This document shows, one piece after another, positions 1 to 11,021 of a DNA stretch of 64,000 bases. Location: the NCBI GenBank assembly GCA_964304625.1, contig OZ199838.1, positions 15,748,001 through 15,812,000 of the forward strand. The letters are read 5' to 3'. A model generated the notes under the pieces. That model was not told where the DNA came from and ran no database searches. It saw only the letters and a program-made list of their open reading frames with translations. Each line of letters begins with the position of its first letter. Positions within the stretch are counted from its first letter, which is position 1. The DNA comes from Kudoa neothunni. Its lineage: Eukaryota > Cnidaria. Made by a program: the position numbers and the translations under genes.

Positions 1-540
1 GGTCATTCTAGACCTCATTTTTTGGGGTGTATAGAGCCTCGTATGAGAGATTAGCTATCGACACGAATATAAAGTGCAACAAAACCTTGTCAAAATGGCT
101 GAACGAATTCCGGCACATATGTTCCGAAATACTTATGCGTGACAATCAAAAACTTGGTGGTATATCTTTAATTATGTCTTAAATTTAAACCAAATCAGGA
201 GAGGGTAAAGTCGTCGAGATAGACGAAACGAAGATAGGAAAAAGAAAGAACCACAAGGGAAGACCTGTTGATGGTGTGTGGGTGTTTGGCAGCATTGAAA
301 AGGAACAACCAAAATGTTCCTCTACATTGTGTAGCATAGAAATAAAGCCACTTTGCCACCACTTATATTACAAAATATAGAGCAAGGTAACAACTTAATA
401 AAATAATTAAATCAATTTTGATTAGGTACTACAATTGTATCGGGTAAATGGGAGACCTACATCAACCTTAGTAAACATGGCTTCATCCATCATCAGGTTG
501 ACCACTCAAAAGAATTTGTCGGATTGGCATCAACCTAAGA
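1..540 (+). mobile_element. Merlin/IS1595-type transposase relic with two 39-bp introns
   Basis: The plus strand encodes pieces of an ISXO2-like DDE transposase of the Merlin superfamily. Recognisable blocks are KVVEIDETKIGKRK followed by VWVFGSIEKEQP, and further on WETYINLSKHGFIHHQVDHS. The frame joins across two GT-AG introns of 39 bp each, at 160-198 and 387-425, both in phase 1. The first catalytic Asp (in EIDETK) is present, but the second, normally in an SDxW context, reads SGKW. There is also a frame slip and a stop between the WVFG block and the second intron, and no clear C-terminus. The element runs off the window start, so its left TIR is not visible. It is a dead copy; family assignment is good, boundaries are not. 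Confidence 0.75.
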
Positions 541-567
541 TAAGTTTGCTTCACAATGGTACCAGAA

Positions 568-606
568 ATAGTTATTAAACGAAATGTACTTGGTTTAATA
601 ACTATG
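568..606. repeat. Perfect 13-bp inverted repeat (hairpin)
   Basis: ATAGTTATTAAAC and its exact complement flank a 13-bp loop. It follows the Merlin relic and might be part of its 3' region, but nothing proves that. A (GGATCT)n microsatellite lies at 725-750. Confidence 0.5.
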
Positions 607-1024
607 ACTTATTACAAAAAATATCTCTAATGTTATTATAGTAGGGCATTTCGGTGAATTTCCATTTCGAAAGAAATATTTAAGAGGATCCATGATAAAC
701 TCATGGAAATGATTAAACAGCTATCTAGATCTGGATCTGGATCTGGATACATGGGGTGAACGGTATTTGTTCAATGCTCATGATAATTTTAACTTTTGTA
801 TTTAACAAGTTGTGTATTGATTAATCATTAATTTTCTCTTTCAAATGTAGTCTATATTTTTGCATTAGCGTATACAGCGGGTGACGGGTAATACGTGATC
901 CCTTCGGGACCGGAAAAAACGTGCGGATTATTGGTTCACACGTTCTTTTATCTTCTCGTATTTTTTACTCGATATTCAATGACATTTATATTATAAATGG
1001 ACACAAATTATAAAAAATCTGTGC

Positions 1025-1183
1025 TTGGGACGATTTAATGGGTGCAATGAAACATTAAACGATAATATTTTCGAATTATTAACTAGCGATCTTTTTAACG
1101 AGCGGATCGTTACTCGTTACTGTGGTCAGGCGTTAGATTCCTTACCTACTTATTATGGAAAATATAATTACCACCTTGTGTCT
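1025..1183 (+). pseudogene. Possible CUB-like exon, uncertain
   Basis: An open stretch encodes GRFNGCNETLNDNIFEL and then VTRYCGQALDSLPTYYGKYN, followed by a usable GT donor after the codons for YHL. The RYCG-x(5)-LP spacing resembles the C-terminal half of CUB domains, where a cysteine sits before a short glycine/serine loop. No start codon, signal sequence or second CUB half was found around it. At about 3190-3260 the plus strand encodes GYVVYITAHWAHFSSGGVNI, which also looks protein-like, but I cannot connect the two. It may be a lone exon, a fragment or chance. Confidence 0.2.
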
Positions 1184-1261
1184 GTAATTATTTGTATTCC
1201 GTTTGCAAAAACCAAAATTCTCATAAACAAACTATTAAATCATTCCGCATTGATACACTAA

Positions 1262-2429
1262 ATCAATTGAAAAAATTCCCCGATAAATCAAAATGATAAA
1301 AATATTTTTTGCTCCATGTAACTTCAACATGTTTAATTGTAACAGAAAGCACACTTAATATAAAACGTCAATAAATCATAAACGATAAAGTTAACTAATT
1401 AGTAAAATCCAATCTATATATTCTCGATATTCATTATTAATTAATTAATAATGAATATCTTATTTACAAATAAGGTAGGTCGAATATGAAAAATACTTTC
1501 AACTTACTGTAATCGTACTAATAGGTAAAAATAATCATCTTACTTCAGGATAAAATTCAATTTGCTATCCAAAAGTAATTAAATATATAAGCTAAATTTA
1601 CGAATAATTATGTTATTTTATTTTTTGGGGTTTTAAGAAGGTGTACCTATTTAATATAAGTTAATTTCCACGACCAGTTAAAAATTACTAATCACTTTCG
1701 TTAGTTATGAAACAATTTCATAGTCACATGACTAGTATTGACGTTTCTTTACATATTAATTCACCAATGAAAAATTATCTAATTTGCTACTAGCATTAAA
1801 AACCTAGCTTCATCAGTTATTGGTTGGCAGGATTTGTAAGGTAATAGATCTGTTAAATTTAAAATTCATATTCTAGAATATATTTAAATAGTGAAATTGA
1901 AATTTTATGCATTTTATATTTCCTCATTATTTTTTCATTGTACTAGATTATATTATTCAGATTTCGCATATAATTTCGATCGAAATATAAATAGAGGAAT
2001 ATTTCAAAAATTAATTCATATTTCTATCTTTGTTTTGAAAATTATTGACAATAAATATGACGCTATTTATTTCTACTAGTAATCTAATTAAATAGTAAAA
2101 TTGGTCAAGTAAATAAAACCAATAGGTCATTTTGCTATATTATAATTAGTGGCGGTAGTTTGGAACGACTAAAATCGACGTTAAACTAGAGCGTAGGCGC
2201 AATATAAAAATACATAAACATTATTGTCAATCTCAACGTGGACGAAGTAACCATAAATATAATTTTATTTATACAGCTTCGTTTAAAATATAATACTGAA
2301 AACATTCTCATCAGATTTATTTGATAACTTGAGAAAATGCTTCGACTCTGAGAAACTTCTTCCCATGACTTTAGGTGGGTGATAGCGGTATATGCACTAA
2401 ATCTCCTACCTTTAAAAGTATATAATATT
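1262..2429. other. Gene-free AT-rich stretch
   Basis: Only short open frames with low-complexity translations are present. I see no RNA gene, TIR or recognisable protein. Confidence 0.5.
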
Positions 2430-2606
2430 TTTGATTTGACGTACTTTTATAGTTCAAATGACTTTTATAAATTCTAATTTATATATTAAATCCAAAATTG
2501 GAATTAAGAACAATTAAACAATTTTGTAAATTAATTTTAATACGGCCAACATTAGAATTAGGGTGTGTTTGTTCGGCCCGTCGATCAAAAAGATTGCCGA
2601 CACCTG
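2430..2606. mobile_element. hAT-type element end (partial copy)
   Basis: The stretch ends with CGGCCCGTCG then GATTGCCGACACCTG, which reversed is CAGGTGTCGGCAATC plus a GGGCCG-type block, the classic layout of a hAT terminus. The preceding ~150 bp resemble the reverse complement of 29965-30115, part of the hAT MITE described below (shared ACTTTTATAGTT and ATAAATTCTAATTTATA-like blocks). The opposite end was not found, so this is a truncated relative of that family. Confidence 0.6.
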
Positions 2607-4905
2607 ATATAAAGAGATAACATAGAAACAACTGATTATAACTCAAAAAACATTCGTATTAAAATTTAATACTAATAGTTCGATTGAAATCTTATAAAGG
2701 CAACGAATGAGAGTTAATAGTTCATTCAACTCGAAGAATGTCACCCTTCTAAATTTTTTAGACGTTGGAACTAGCTGCACTAACTCTTTGACCTACGTAT
2801 TGTTGCAGGCTGAGATCACTATATCAATAAATTTATTTACTATTGTAATCTAAATTAATTTTATTACCCAAAAATATATGATGCATTTCTTTCATGACGA
2901 TATATGATATATTTCAAAAAATCTTGTTCGCATAATTCAGGACCTTTGCAGAAAGCGTGATATTTTGTGTTCATTTTATAATTCTTATACAAATAGGCGT
3001 TTTTTCCAGCGAGGTGATTGCACTTAATCATACTTACCTACATAATTTTAAATTTAAATACCAATTTTATTTGGTTGATCTCCCAGAAATTTAGGCGGCA
3101 ATCCATTTTCAAAATTTCTCCGGGTATATTATCATTTCCATTGTACTCCAAAATTTTAGTAAAGGTCTAAAATATCTCAAGTTACATTGGTTGGATATGT
3201 GGTTTATATTACTGCGCATTGGGCACATTTTAGCTCTGGAGGAGTCAACATAACTAAAAATTGAGTCACAAATCTAGCATCACCTCAAATTTTAAAAATT
3301 TTATTTATGTAAAATAGATAAGCTATAGTGATTTTATTTTTATAATACATCCCAACTATTAGTGTGAAATAAAATAATCCAATTACTTGTGTTGTTGTGA
3401 CAATCCCCCCTTAAAGTACAATAATATCTGTGAACTCGTATGTCTTGAATGAAAAAATTAATAACCGGATCAAGATGCGAAAGATCTGTTAACTAGTGAA
3501 AATTATGAATTTGGTTTATCCAATATTTTATTACATTTTGTCCAAAATTTTGATTATGATATTGGGTTAAATTTTGGACGTATGGTAGGAGCATGTGTGT
3601 CGAATTTTCATTGAGAGTTACATAATTCCTCAAATTAGCATACTAAAAAAATACAGCTGTACCGGAAAACATTTTTGTACCATAAAGCTTCTTCTTGAAT
3701 TACCATAGCGAAGATTACTTATTTTAGAGCACCCTACACACATTGTAAAACGTACAAACCAACAAAATATACACAATAAAATGATTATAGCTATAATTCC
3801 CATTAATGCTGATTTCCCTTTATTACTAGGTAATGAAAGTTTCTACTATTTATAGCGATATATCTTATCAGTAACACAATTAAAAAATGTTCATATCTGC
3901 AATTCGATAAAAGCATTCGTATTATTTAATTTATAGATCAGTTTGAAATACTTGGCCTTGATATTTTATCTTTATATAATTTTAATTGGATAATTTAAAA
4001 TATTTTCTCCAACTAAATTAAGCTGTATCTAGTTCTACTTTATTATATTTAAACTATTTTAATAAATATTTGCTTCCAAACGAATTTAATAAACTATTGA
4101 TTTTTTTGAATTTATAGAAAATAATATTAAATTATAATGTTACTTAATTATGAGATTAATTTAAGTTTGATCTTATCAAAACGATAAATTTATAAGAAAA
4201 TGCCCCTATTTTGGACTAAAATAAATATTTGTGTTTCCAAGTTTAATTTTAGATTATTAAGTCCTAAAATACGGTCACTTTAAAACAGTAATAAAGTGTA
4301 CATAACCCTATCAAATGTATACTTTATAAGTTTTCGAAAATAATTATAAATGACTATAGAAGCTTTTATAAATTTTATTTGAAAATAGAATAAATTATTC
4401 AAATGGATAATATTTTATATAATAAAATAGAAAAGTGGGATTGGAATTGGAATTGGGATACTATAGAAAATTGTTATAACGTTATCAACCATTATCTTCA
4501 AATAACTAAAATCTCATTGTTTCATTCTTATTATTATCTTATCATCCACTTGTCCAGTGTTACCAGTGAAAGAATTTTATTGTATCATACAAAACAGTTG
4601 ATAAATACCTATTAAGTAAACAAATAATTATCAATATTGTTAGTGAACAATGTTTAATATAGTTTTCAGTGTCAAAACGTTGATAAGAGCATAAGTAATA
4701 TGGTTCACAAAATTAACGCTATCTATATTAATATAGGATCAACTTTAATAATCAAATTCATAAACTACGGTCGTTATGTGATTTTTCTGAAATTATTTTA
4801 TTTCTAAGCATTAAATTACAAATATTTGAAACCCATTTATTACATTACATCACATTACATCACAATTTAATTTAATTTATCTGTTGATTCATCATTATCT
4901 ATTAA
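2607..4905. other. Gene-free AT-rich stretch
   Basis: No convincing gene was found apart from the isolated protein-like stretch near 3190-3260. A short GGAATT/GGGATT simple repeat lies at 4438-4458. Confidence 0.45.
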
Positions 4906-6780
4906 CCCTTGTGCACACATTGGGGGTCAAAAATGGGCTCAGCCTTTTCTTTTATCAGCGATTTTCTTAAAATCTCTCCTACATAATTTTAAGTGATTTT
5001 TCCTGATTTATTCTATTGTTGTATTAATTTAAAATATTTACTGAACTAATGATAAATGAATTTTAAACACTATTAAATCCTCGAAACATTAAACTTCAGT
5101 TCCTCACCCTTTATTGGAAAATCTATGATAATTACTCTGTTAATGCTATGTTTAATATCAAATAGAGTTATTGAATTTTAAAAATATGTAGAATGATTTT
5201 AGAGAAGAGATTAATCAGTGTGTTTTCAATGTGTTGCATGATCATACGGATTCAAAATCGGCTGAACTTTGGTCCGCTTTAAAGATACAAAGAGATCAGC
5301 ATGAAACTCTATTGGATGTCACTGATTCTAAGTTTAGCGACTATTTCATTGAAAATCCTGTATCCGATTATGATGATTTGGATGATTTGGATGATGACGC
5401 GGAATTTAATGCTGAATTGATTGTCACGTCGACTTTGAAAGATGAAGAAAGATGATCTAAACAATAAACCAACGAAGAATTGACACGGAAAATATTTTTA
5501 AACTTTTTTGACAACGAAATCCTTGATTTAATTGTTTAATGCACCAATCATTATATAAAAAACCATCGATCAAAATTAACTTTGATTATTAAAGATGATT
5601 GAATGAAATATAATGGTGGTTGAATAATAATTGGTGTAATGAAGGGTAAAAATATGGATATTCGTGATTTCTTATCATCAAAGTATGGTCAACCTACAAT
5701 AAATCTCCATTAATTTATTTGAACAAATATCTTCGTGTATGCGGTTTGATAACGGAGATCCAGAGTACAAGTTGACAAATTGGTTCCCATACAAGAAGTT
5801 TTTTAACACTTTATTGGAAGTTGTCGAAAAAATTATACACCAAACGAACAAATGGCCGTTGATGAGCAACTGGTGACATTTAGAGGGAGATGCGGTTTCA
5901 AAATGTACATTCCAAATGAACCCAGACGGTATGGTGTTAAAATGTGGGCTTTGTGCGACTCAAAGAATGCCTACCTATTCAACGCAAAGGTGTATCTTGG
6001 AAAAAAATGGTGAAGTACAGTTTAATCAAGAGAAAATGTTGTGAATCGATTTTTAAATTTGGTCGAAATATTAAACAGATAATTTGTTCACTACTCTTTC
6101 CCTCGCAAGATTTCTACTTGGCCAAAAATTGATAATCGTAGGAACTGTTCGAAAAAAGAAAAAATTTTTAACATCAGAGTTTCAAATATCGACAAGAAAT
6201 AAAGATAACAGTCAGTTTTTGTTTCAAGATAAGGTCACACTCGTCAAATACAACCCTAAGAAAAACAGATCGGTTGTCTTGTTATCAACACTCCACTGAG
6301 ATGCGAATATTTATTAAAAAAACCTTAAAAACCCGAAATTATATCTTAATATAATTCTAAAAAAGGTGGAGTTGATACTCTTGATCAAGTAGTAAGATTT
6401 TTTTCGGTAAAAAGAAAAACACGAAGGTGACCAATGACTCTTTTCTATAATTTGTTAGATACCGCTGCATATAATGCCTACTTGTTGTATTGCCAAAAGT
6501 CCCTAAAGAGGCATTCCATCCTTAATAAGGCCTAAAATCTTACGAAACAATGTCAGAAAATGGTGTCAAATTTGTTTTCATTCGAGGAGATCGAAAACGT
6601 CAACGCAGTGAAAATTATGCAATAAAAAAGAAATAATTTTTATTGAATGTTTAAATTCAAAAAATATCAATTATATTTTTTTTAATTTTAAAAACGTTTT
6701 CATGTGTTTACTTTTTAGTGAGGGTCAAGAAAAACCCCCACAGCGGGTTGGCGTAAGTTTTTTGTGCATGTGTACGAGGG
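4906..6780 (+). mobile_element. piggyBac transposon, full-length ends, decayed transposase
   Basis: Both ends are flanked by TTAA (4902-4905 and 6781-6784), the piggyBac target duplication. Ends read CCCTTGTGCACACA and, reversed, CCCTCGTACACATG. Inside is a decayed transposase: an acidic N-terminus (5231-5455, with SDYDDLDDLDDD), then MAVDEQLVTFRGRCGFKMY with the first catalytic Asp, WALCDSKNAYLFNAKVYLG with the second, NRSVVLLSTLH, and GGVDTLDQVVRFFSVKRKT with the last Asp pair. At least four stops or frame slips separate these blocks, and the C-terminal cysteine domain is not recognisable. It is a dead copy, about 1.9 kb against the usual 2-2.5 kb. Only one copy is visible because it lies outside the duplicated arm. 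Confidence 0.9.
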
Positions 6781-6784
6781 TTAA

Positions 6785-7264
6785 GCTAATAAACCTAGAG
6801 GGCACACAAATATAGATTAACGGTTAACTATTCTTCCATTTTGTCCTACTGCGATATTCAATTATAGTTTAATTTTGCAATCACTTAATTTTAAAATTCT
6901 AAAGATCAAACTATAATTTACATTTTGGTGCACATGCGTGTTTATTTTAACCAAATGGGATTCATTGGGTTGATTTAATACTATTACCATGAGTATGTTG
7001 GACTGTGTGAGAAAACCATTGTAGTTTAGAGTTGGCAGGATTTTTAATATCCAATAATAAATGGAAAATAAATAAAATACCCGCGTCTGATTGTTTAAAT
7101 TAAACAAATTTTGGTATCCTAGAGGTGAACAATGTTTGAATGGTGTAAGCTGCATCGTTAAATAACGTCGCTATTCATACTATAAGGTGGGTAGGACTAA
7201 CTGGAAATTTCTAACATAACTCCACCTGATATAAAAATTCAATACTACATAAATTTAAGCAATA
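6785..7264. other. Intergenic stretch upstream of the aldonolactone oxidase gene
   Basis: A 97-codon open frame on the minus strand (6862-7155) has no recognisable motif and is likely chance. No TATA element stands out before 7265. Confidence 0.4.
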
Positions 7265-9646
7265 ATGTACAACCACTCTATCACACCCAGGATTGATTAT
7301 ATCTATCGCAATTGGGCTGGTACATATTTTTGTAAGCCGAAATATTATTTTGAACCGGAAACAACTGATCAAATATTGGAGGTGAACACATTGGGTTCAT
7401 TAGCGATTTTAGATGATTCCCGCATTAGATATATCAAATGGCTAGACTACACAAAACTACAGTGAGATTTGTTGGTAGTTCAGCGTCGCCATCCAATCTA
7501 CCCTGCACTGAGGGATTTATGGGTGTGTATGAGAAGCTTTAACAAAATTCTAGACGTAACCAATCGTTATATCATATAATAAATCAGCTGACTTCCTCCT
7601 GCAGATAGACAAGCGGAGAATGCAGGTCAAAGTACAAGGGGGAATTTTACTAGGTGATCTACAAGAGGTTTTAGCAGAAAATGGATTGGCTCTATCGACG
7701 TAATTGCCAGCTTAAATATTGCGACATAAAATGATCTTATAGTTTGCCCTCGATTAATTTTATTACCCTCGCCGGAGCCATTTCTACGGCTACACACGGA
7801 AACGGAATAAAACATGGGAACCTGTCCTCGAACGTAAATTCAGTCTATTTTATGAAACAAAATTTTAAGTTGTTATTAAGGTATTAAGCATTGACATACT
7901 TACTCAAAGGGTGAACTAATGCATCTTGATAATGAGTCCAACCAGGAACTTTTTCTTGCGGCCAAAGTCTCCCTTGGTCTCCTTGGTGCTATTATAAATA
8001 TAACAATCCAAGTTGAACATTCGTTCAATGTTTTAGAACGAAGATACTCTTGCGATTTTGATTACGTAATATAGTTGTTACTTCGCAAGGCAACAAAATA
8101 AACTAAATATGATTAAGATGGTTAAAAATATCGACAAGATAATAAAAGCCAGTGAATTTAGCAAAATAATGTTTTATCCCCACACCGATCGTTGTGTGGG
8201 TATTTGAAGTGGATAGGACCACCAAGAATATCTCCACTTCATGGGTATAGTTCAAATTCTTTGAAAAATACATCAAATTAAGCTATTTAAGCACAACACC
8301 AATAGCTACACTGAATTACGACAATATTCTCATTCTAATACATTTAATTTGCCCCAAATTTTTCTACCTAATCTTTATTTACATTTTAATTAAATTACTT
8401 ATTTTATGAGGAAATTATCACGTGGACGTTCAACAATTAATTTTCAACCTAAAAAATTCTAAAAATATTATTAATCAATTCTTATGAATATAGCGATCAA
8501 AATACCATTCATAATTTCAGCATAACACAACAAATATTTTTATTAATATACTTTTTCCATTATAATATGATCACTCTATAATGTAGAATCAAATCATTTA
8601 GTTTCTATTGAGATTTTCTTAAATAATTTCAACATACATTCCGACTTTAAGTATTAAAGTTATATATTTAGAACCCCATAAAAAACACATTTCGATGGAT
8701 ACTGGATGAAATTATTGGAAAATATGGGTTTTATTACGCACTTAAAACGAGGTAGTATCATTGAACGCAACTACTCCAATATAACAAAATCAATCTTTTT
8801 CTCTAGTTATTATTTTCCAACATTAATCAAAGTATTTAATAATGTGTTCTACTACATTCTCCATCATTGGCCCAGTGAAAGGATAGATAGAAGCGATCGA
8901 GTAACCATCTTAATTACCATAAATAATTATTAATTAATAATTAATAATAAATAATAAATAGTAAATATTCTACCTTATAGATTTCAATTTTGAAGTGTAT
9001 TTTCCGCAATATGTGGGAGAAATTTCATTCAATGTGTATGGTTTTTTCATTCTGATTATTGTCTCCTATATCTACTTATATGAATATGATATCACTGCAC
9101 CTTATTTTTCCAGGGAGGACACTGCAAAGGTGCTTTTGGAATTTAGAAAGATGATCCAGGAAAACAACCTTAACGTTCATTTCCCCAGTAATCCACATAA
9201 AGCCGATATTTTTTCGACAAAATTAATTTATTATTTTTAGTCGAAATAAGATTTGTCAAAGGCGACGACGCCTACCTAAGTCACAACTATGGCTATGATT
9301 GTATGATGATAATCTCCTATCATTTCGGTGACTATGCCAACGCATTATTCAATGTTTTAAGACAGTTCTAGTCCTGGTGATTGTCACTTCCCGAAAGAAC
9401 AATATTTTTCCTTGTTCGACCAAAAAATAAGGAAAAAATTCAACGGAAGGTCGCATTGGGCTAAAGTAATTTCAACATTCCCAACCGATTATAATTATTC
9501 AATATAAATTTTAGACGCACACCGACACTCCCCAAACCCTTCAAAATCTGTACCCCCAATTCAAGAATTTCCTCAATGCCCGACAAAATATGGATCCAGA
9601 TGGACTACTATTAAATAGTTACGTTAAAAGACATCTACTTGGTTAA
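7265..9646 (+). CDS. D-arabinono-1,4-lactone/L-gulonolactone oxidase family, interrupted
   Basis: Vanillyl-alcohol-oxidase-fold flavoprotein of the ALO/GULO family, which makes (erythro)ascorbate from an aldonolactone. Landmarks run in order: NWAGTYFCKPKYYFEPET (exon 1); VRFVGSSASPSNLPCTEGF and RSFNKILDV (FAD domain); LPSINFITLAGAISTATHGN and GIKHGNLSSN, spliced over an intron at about 7698-7740; ELFLAAKVSLGLLGAI; FSKIMFYPHTD and VDRTTKN; SERIDRSDRV; AKVLLEFRKMIQENNLNVHFP joined in phase 1 to EIRFVKGDDAYLSHN; HWAK; and a C-terminus MDPDGLLLNSYVKRHL ending at TAA 9644-9646. At least three joins need a single-base frame slip (after EGFM, in PHTD-VVW, and before the FNFEVYFPQYV exon). The histidine of the usual GHSPSD flavin-attachment motif reads Ala. 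It is either a recent pseudogene or a gene on poorly polished sequence. The stop is 123 bp before the next gene's ATG. Confidence 0.8.
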
Positions 9647-9769
9647 ATCTAATGTTGGTTTTAATTATTAAACTTTGTCTTAGGCGAAAACCCCTTAAAT
9701 AGACCATTTTATCCGTAGATACGTGTTATTGTCGTTTGCACATGTGCATTTCTGCGCGCGCAGTTAGCA

Positions 9770-10684
9770 ATGGATGTAGCACCTAACCAAACTTTGTATG
9801 TGAACAATTTGAACGAGAAAGTTAAAATTGAAAGTATCTAAATTGGCCGAACTAACAATTTTCTCAAACCCAAATATTCTTACAGCGCTTAAAAAGGCCC
9901 TCTACGCTATATTCACACAATATGGAGATGTGATGGAGATAATCGCCCATAAAAGTCATAAGACAAGAGGTCAAGCCTTTGTTGTGTTTAAGGATATTTC
10001 GTCGTCGGCTAACGCTATGCGAGAACTACAAAGTTTCCCTTTCTATGACAAGCCAATGGTATAGACTGCGAAGAACCTGCGCTCAGTTGCTTTATTTATT
10101 GTTTTAGAGAATCCAGTACGCTAAAACCAAGTCGGATATAGTGTCCAAAGCAGATGGAACCTACGTGCCAAGAGAGAAAAGACCTGCATCTGATCCGGGT
10201 AGGTTTTTTGTTGGTTTATGAATTCTATCATTTATAAATGACTGAACCGATGGATGTTTTATTTTTTCAAGCATGTGTGTGTGTGTAACCAATCTTTTTT
10301 TTGTTTTAGTCAAAGTTGGAAAATCGGAGAAAAAGTCTAAATCGTCGTCAAAGAAAGTACCACCGGTACCAAATGTATGTTCACTACTTAGTAGGTATCA
10401 TTGAGTTATCGGTAACAATTAAAATTTTAGTGTTTGACAAAAACGAAGAACCCAACCACATTCTTTTTGTTCAAAATCTTCCCCCAGAAACCACTGCCGC
10501 CACCCTTCAGATGTTGTTTGTACAGTTTCCCGGTTTCCATGAGGTTAGAGTAGTCCCTGGTCGTGTTGACATCGCTTTCGTTGAATTCGACAATCAAGCT
10601 AATGCTGGCAAGGCCAGAGAAGCGCTGCAGGGCTTTATGGTTTCTCAGACTCATTCTATTGTCATTAGTTACGCGAAAAAATAA
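9770..10684 (+). CDS. U1A/U2B''-type snRNP protein, left copy
   Basis: Spliceosomal protein binding U1 and/or U2 snRNA stem-loops through two RRMs. Exons: 9770-9833, 9886-10058, 10108-10198, 10310-10374, 10431-10684. RRM1 covers about residues 7-85 with NQTLYVNNL (RNP2) and [10 protein letters not shown] (RNP1), then [17 protein letters not shown]2 covers about 145-215 with [14 protein letters not shown] and [10 protein letters not shown], ending SYAKK. A lysine/serine-rich linker joins them. The right-arm copy has one more base in exon 4 (near 10349); only that version lets exons 4 and 5 splice in frame, giving 215 residues, close to the family's 220-230. This left copy is therefore frameshifted by one base, by mutation or sequence error. 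A (GT)n run lies in intron 3. Polyadenylation signals (AATAAA) follow near 10715. Confidence 0.93.
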
Positions 10685-11013
10685 AATTGAGCCTGTTCTA
10701 TCATTTATGTTGTAATAAAATTGAGCGATAAGTTGTTTTATTTGCGCGCACGTTCGAATTTCTATTAGCGCTTGATTTTCTGATTTGCCGCGAGTCGTTA
10801 GTTCGTTAGTCACCCTTGTGATAAATTTTGAATGGGAAGAATAAGGATGGTCAGATTTTAAATTATTTTTGTAATGATTAATTCCAGCTGTCAATTATTT
10901 GATGATTCTGCAGCAAATACGGATTCCTTACGTATGTGCCTTATCTTTTAATCGCGAGGGATTCTTATCAACGTTGCCAATTTAAATCGGATGTTTTAGT
11001 GAAATTTTTGGGG

Positions 11014-11021
11014 CAAATCAG
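11014..11021. repeat. 8-bp target-site duplication (left)
   Basis: CAAATCAG is repeated exactly at 12499-12506 on the far side of the element 11022-12498. Confidence 0.8.

Noticed and set aside
10427-10894. 155-codon minus-strand frame over the U2B''/U1A last exon, with its mirror at 63137-63604
   Set aside because: Antisense shadow of RRM2; it runs through the 3' UTR and has no motif.
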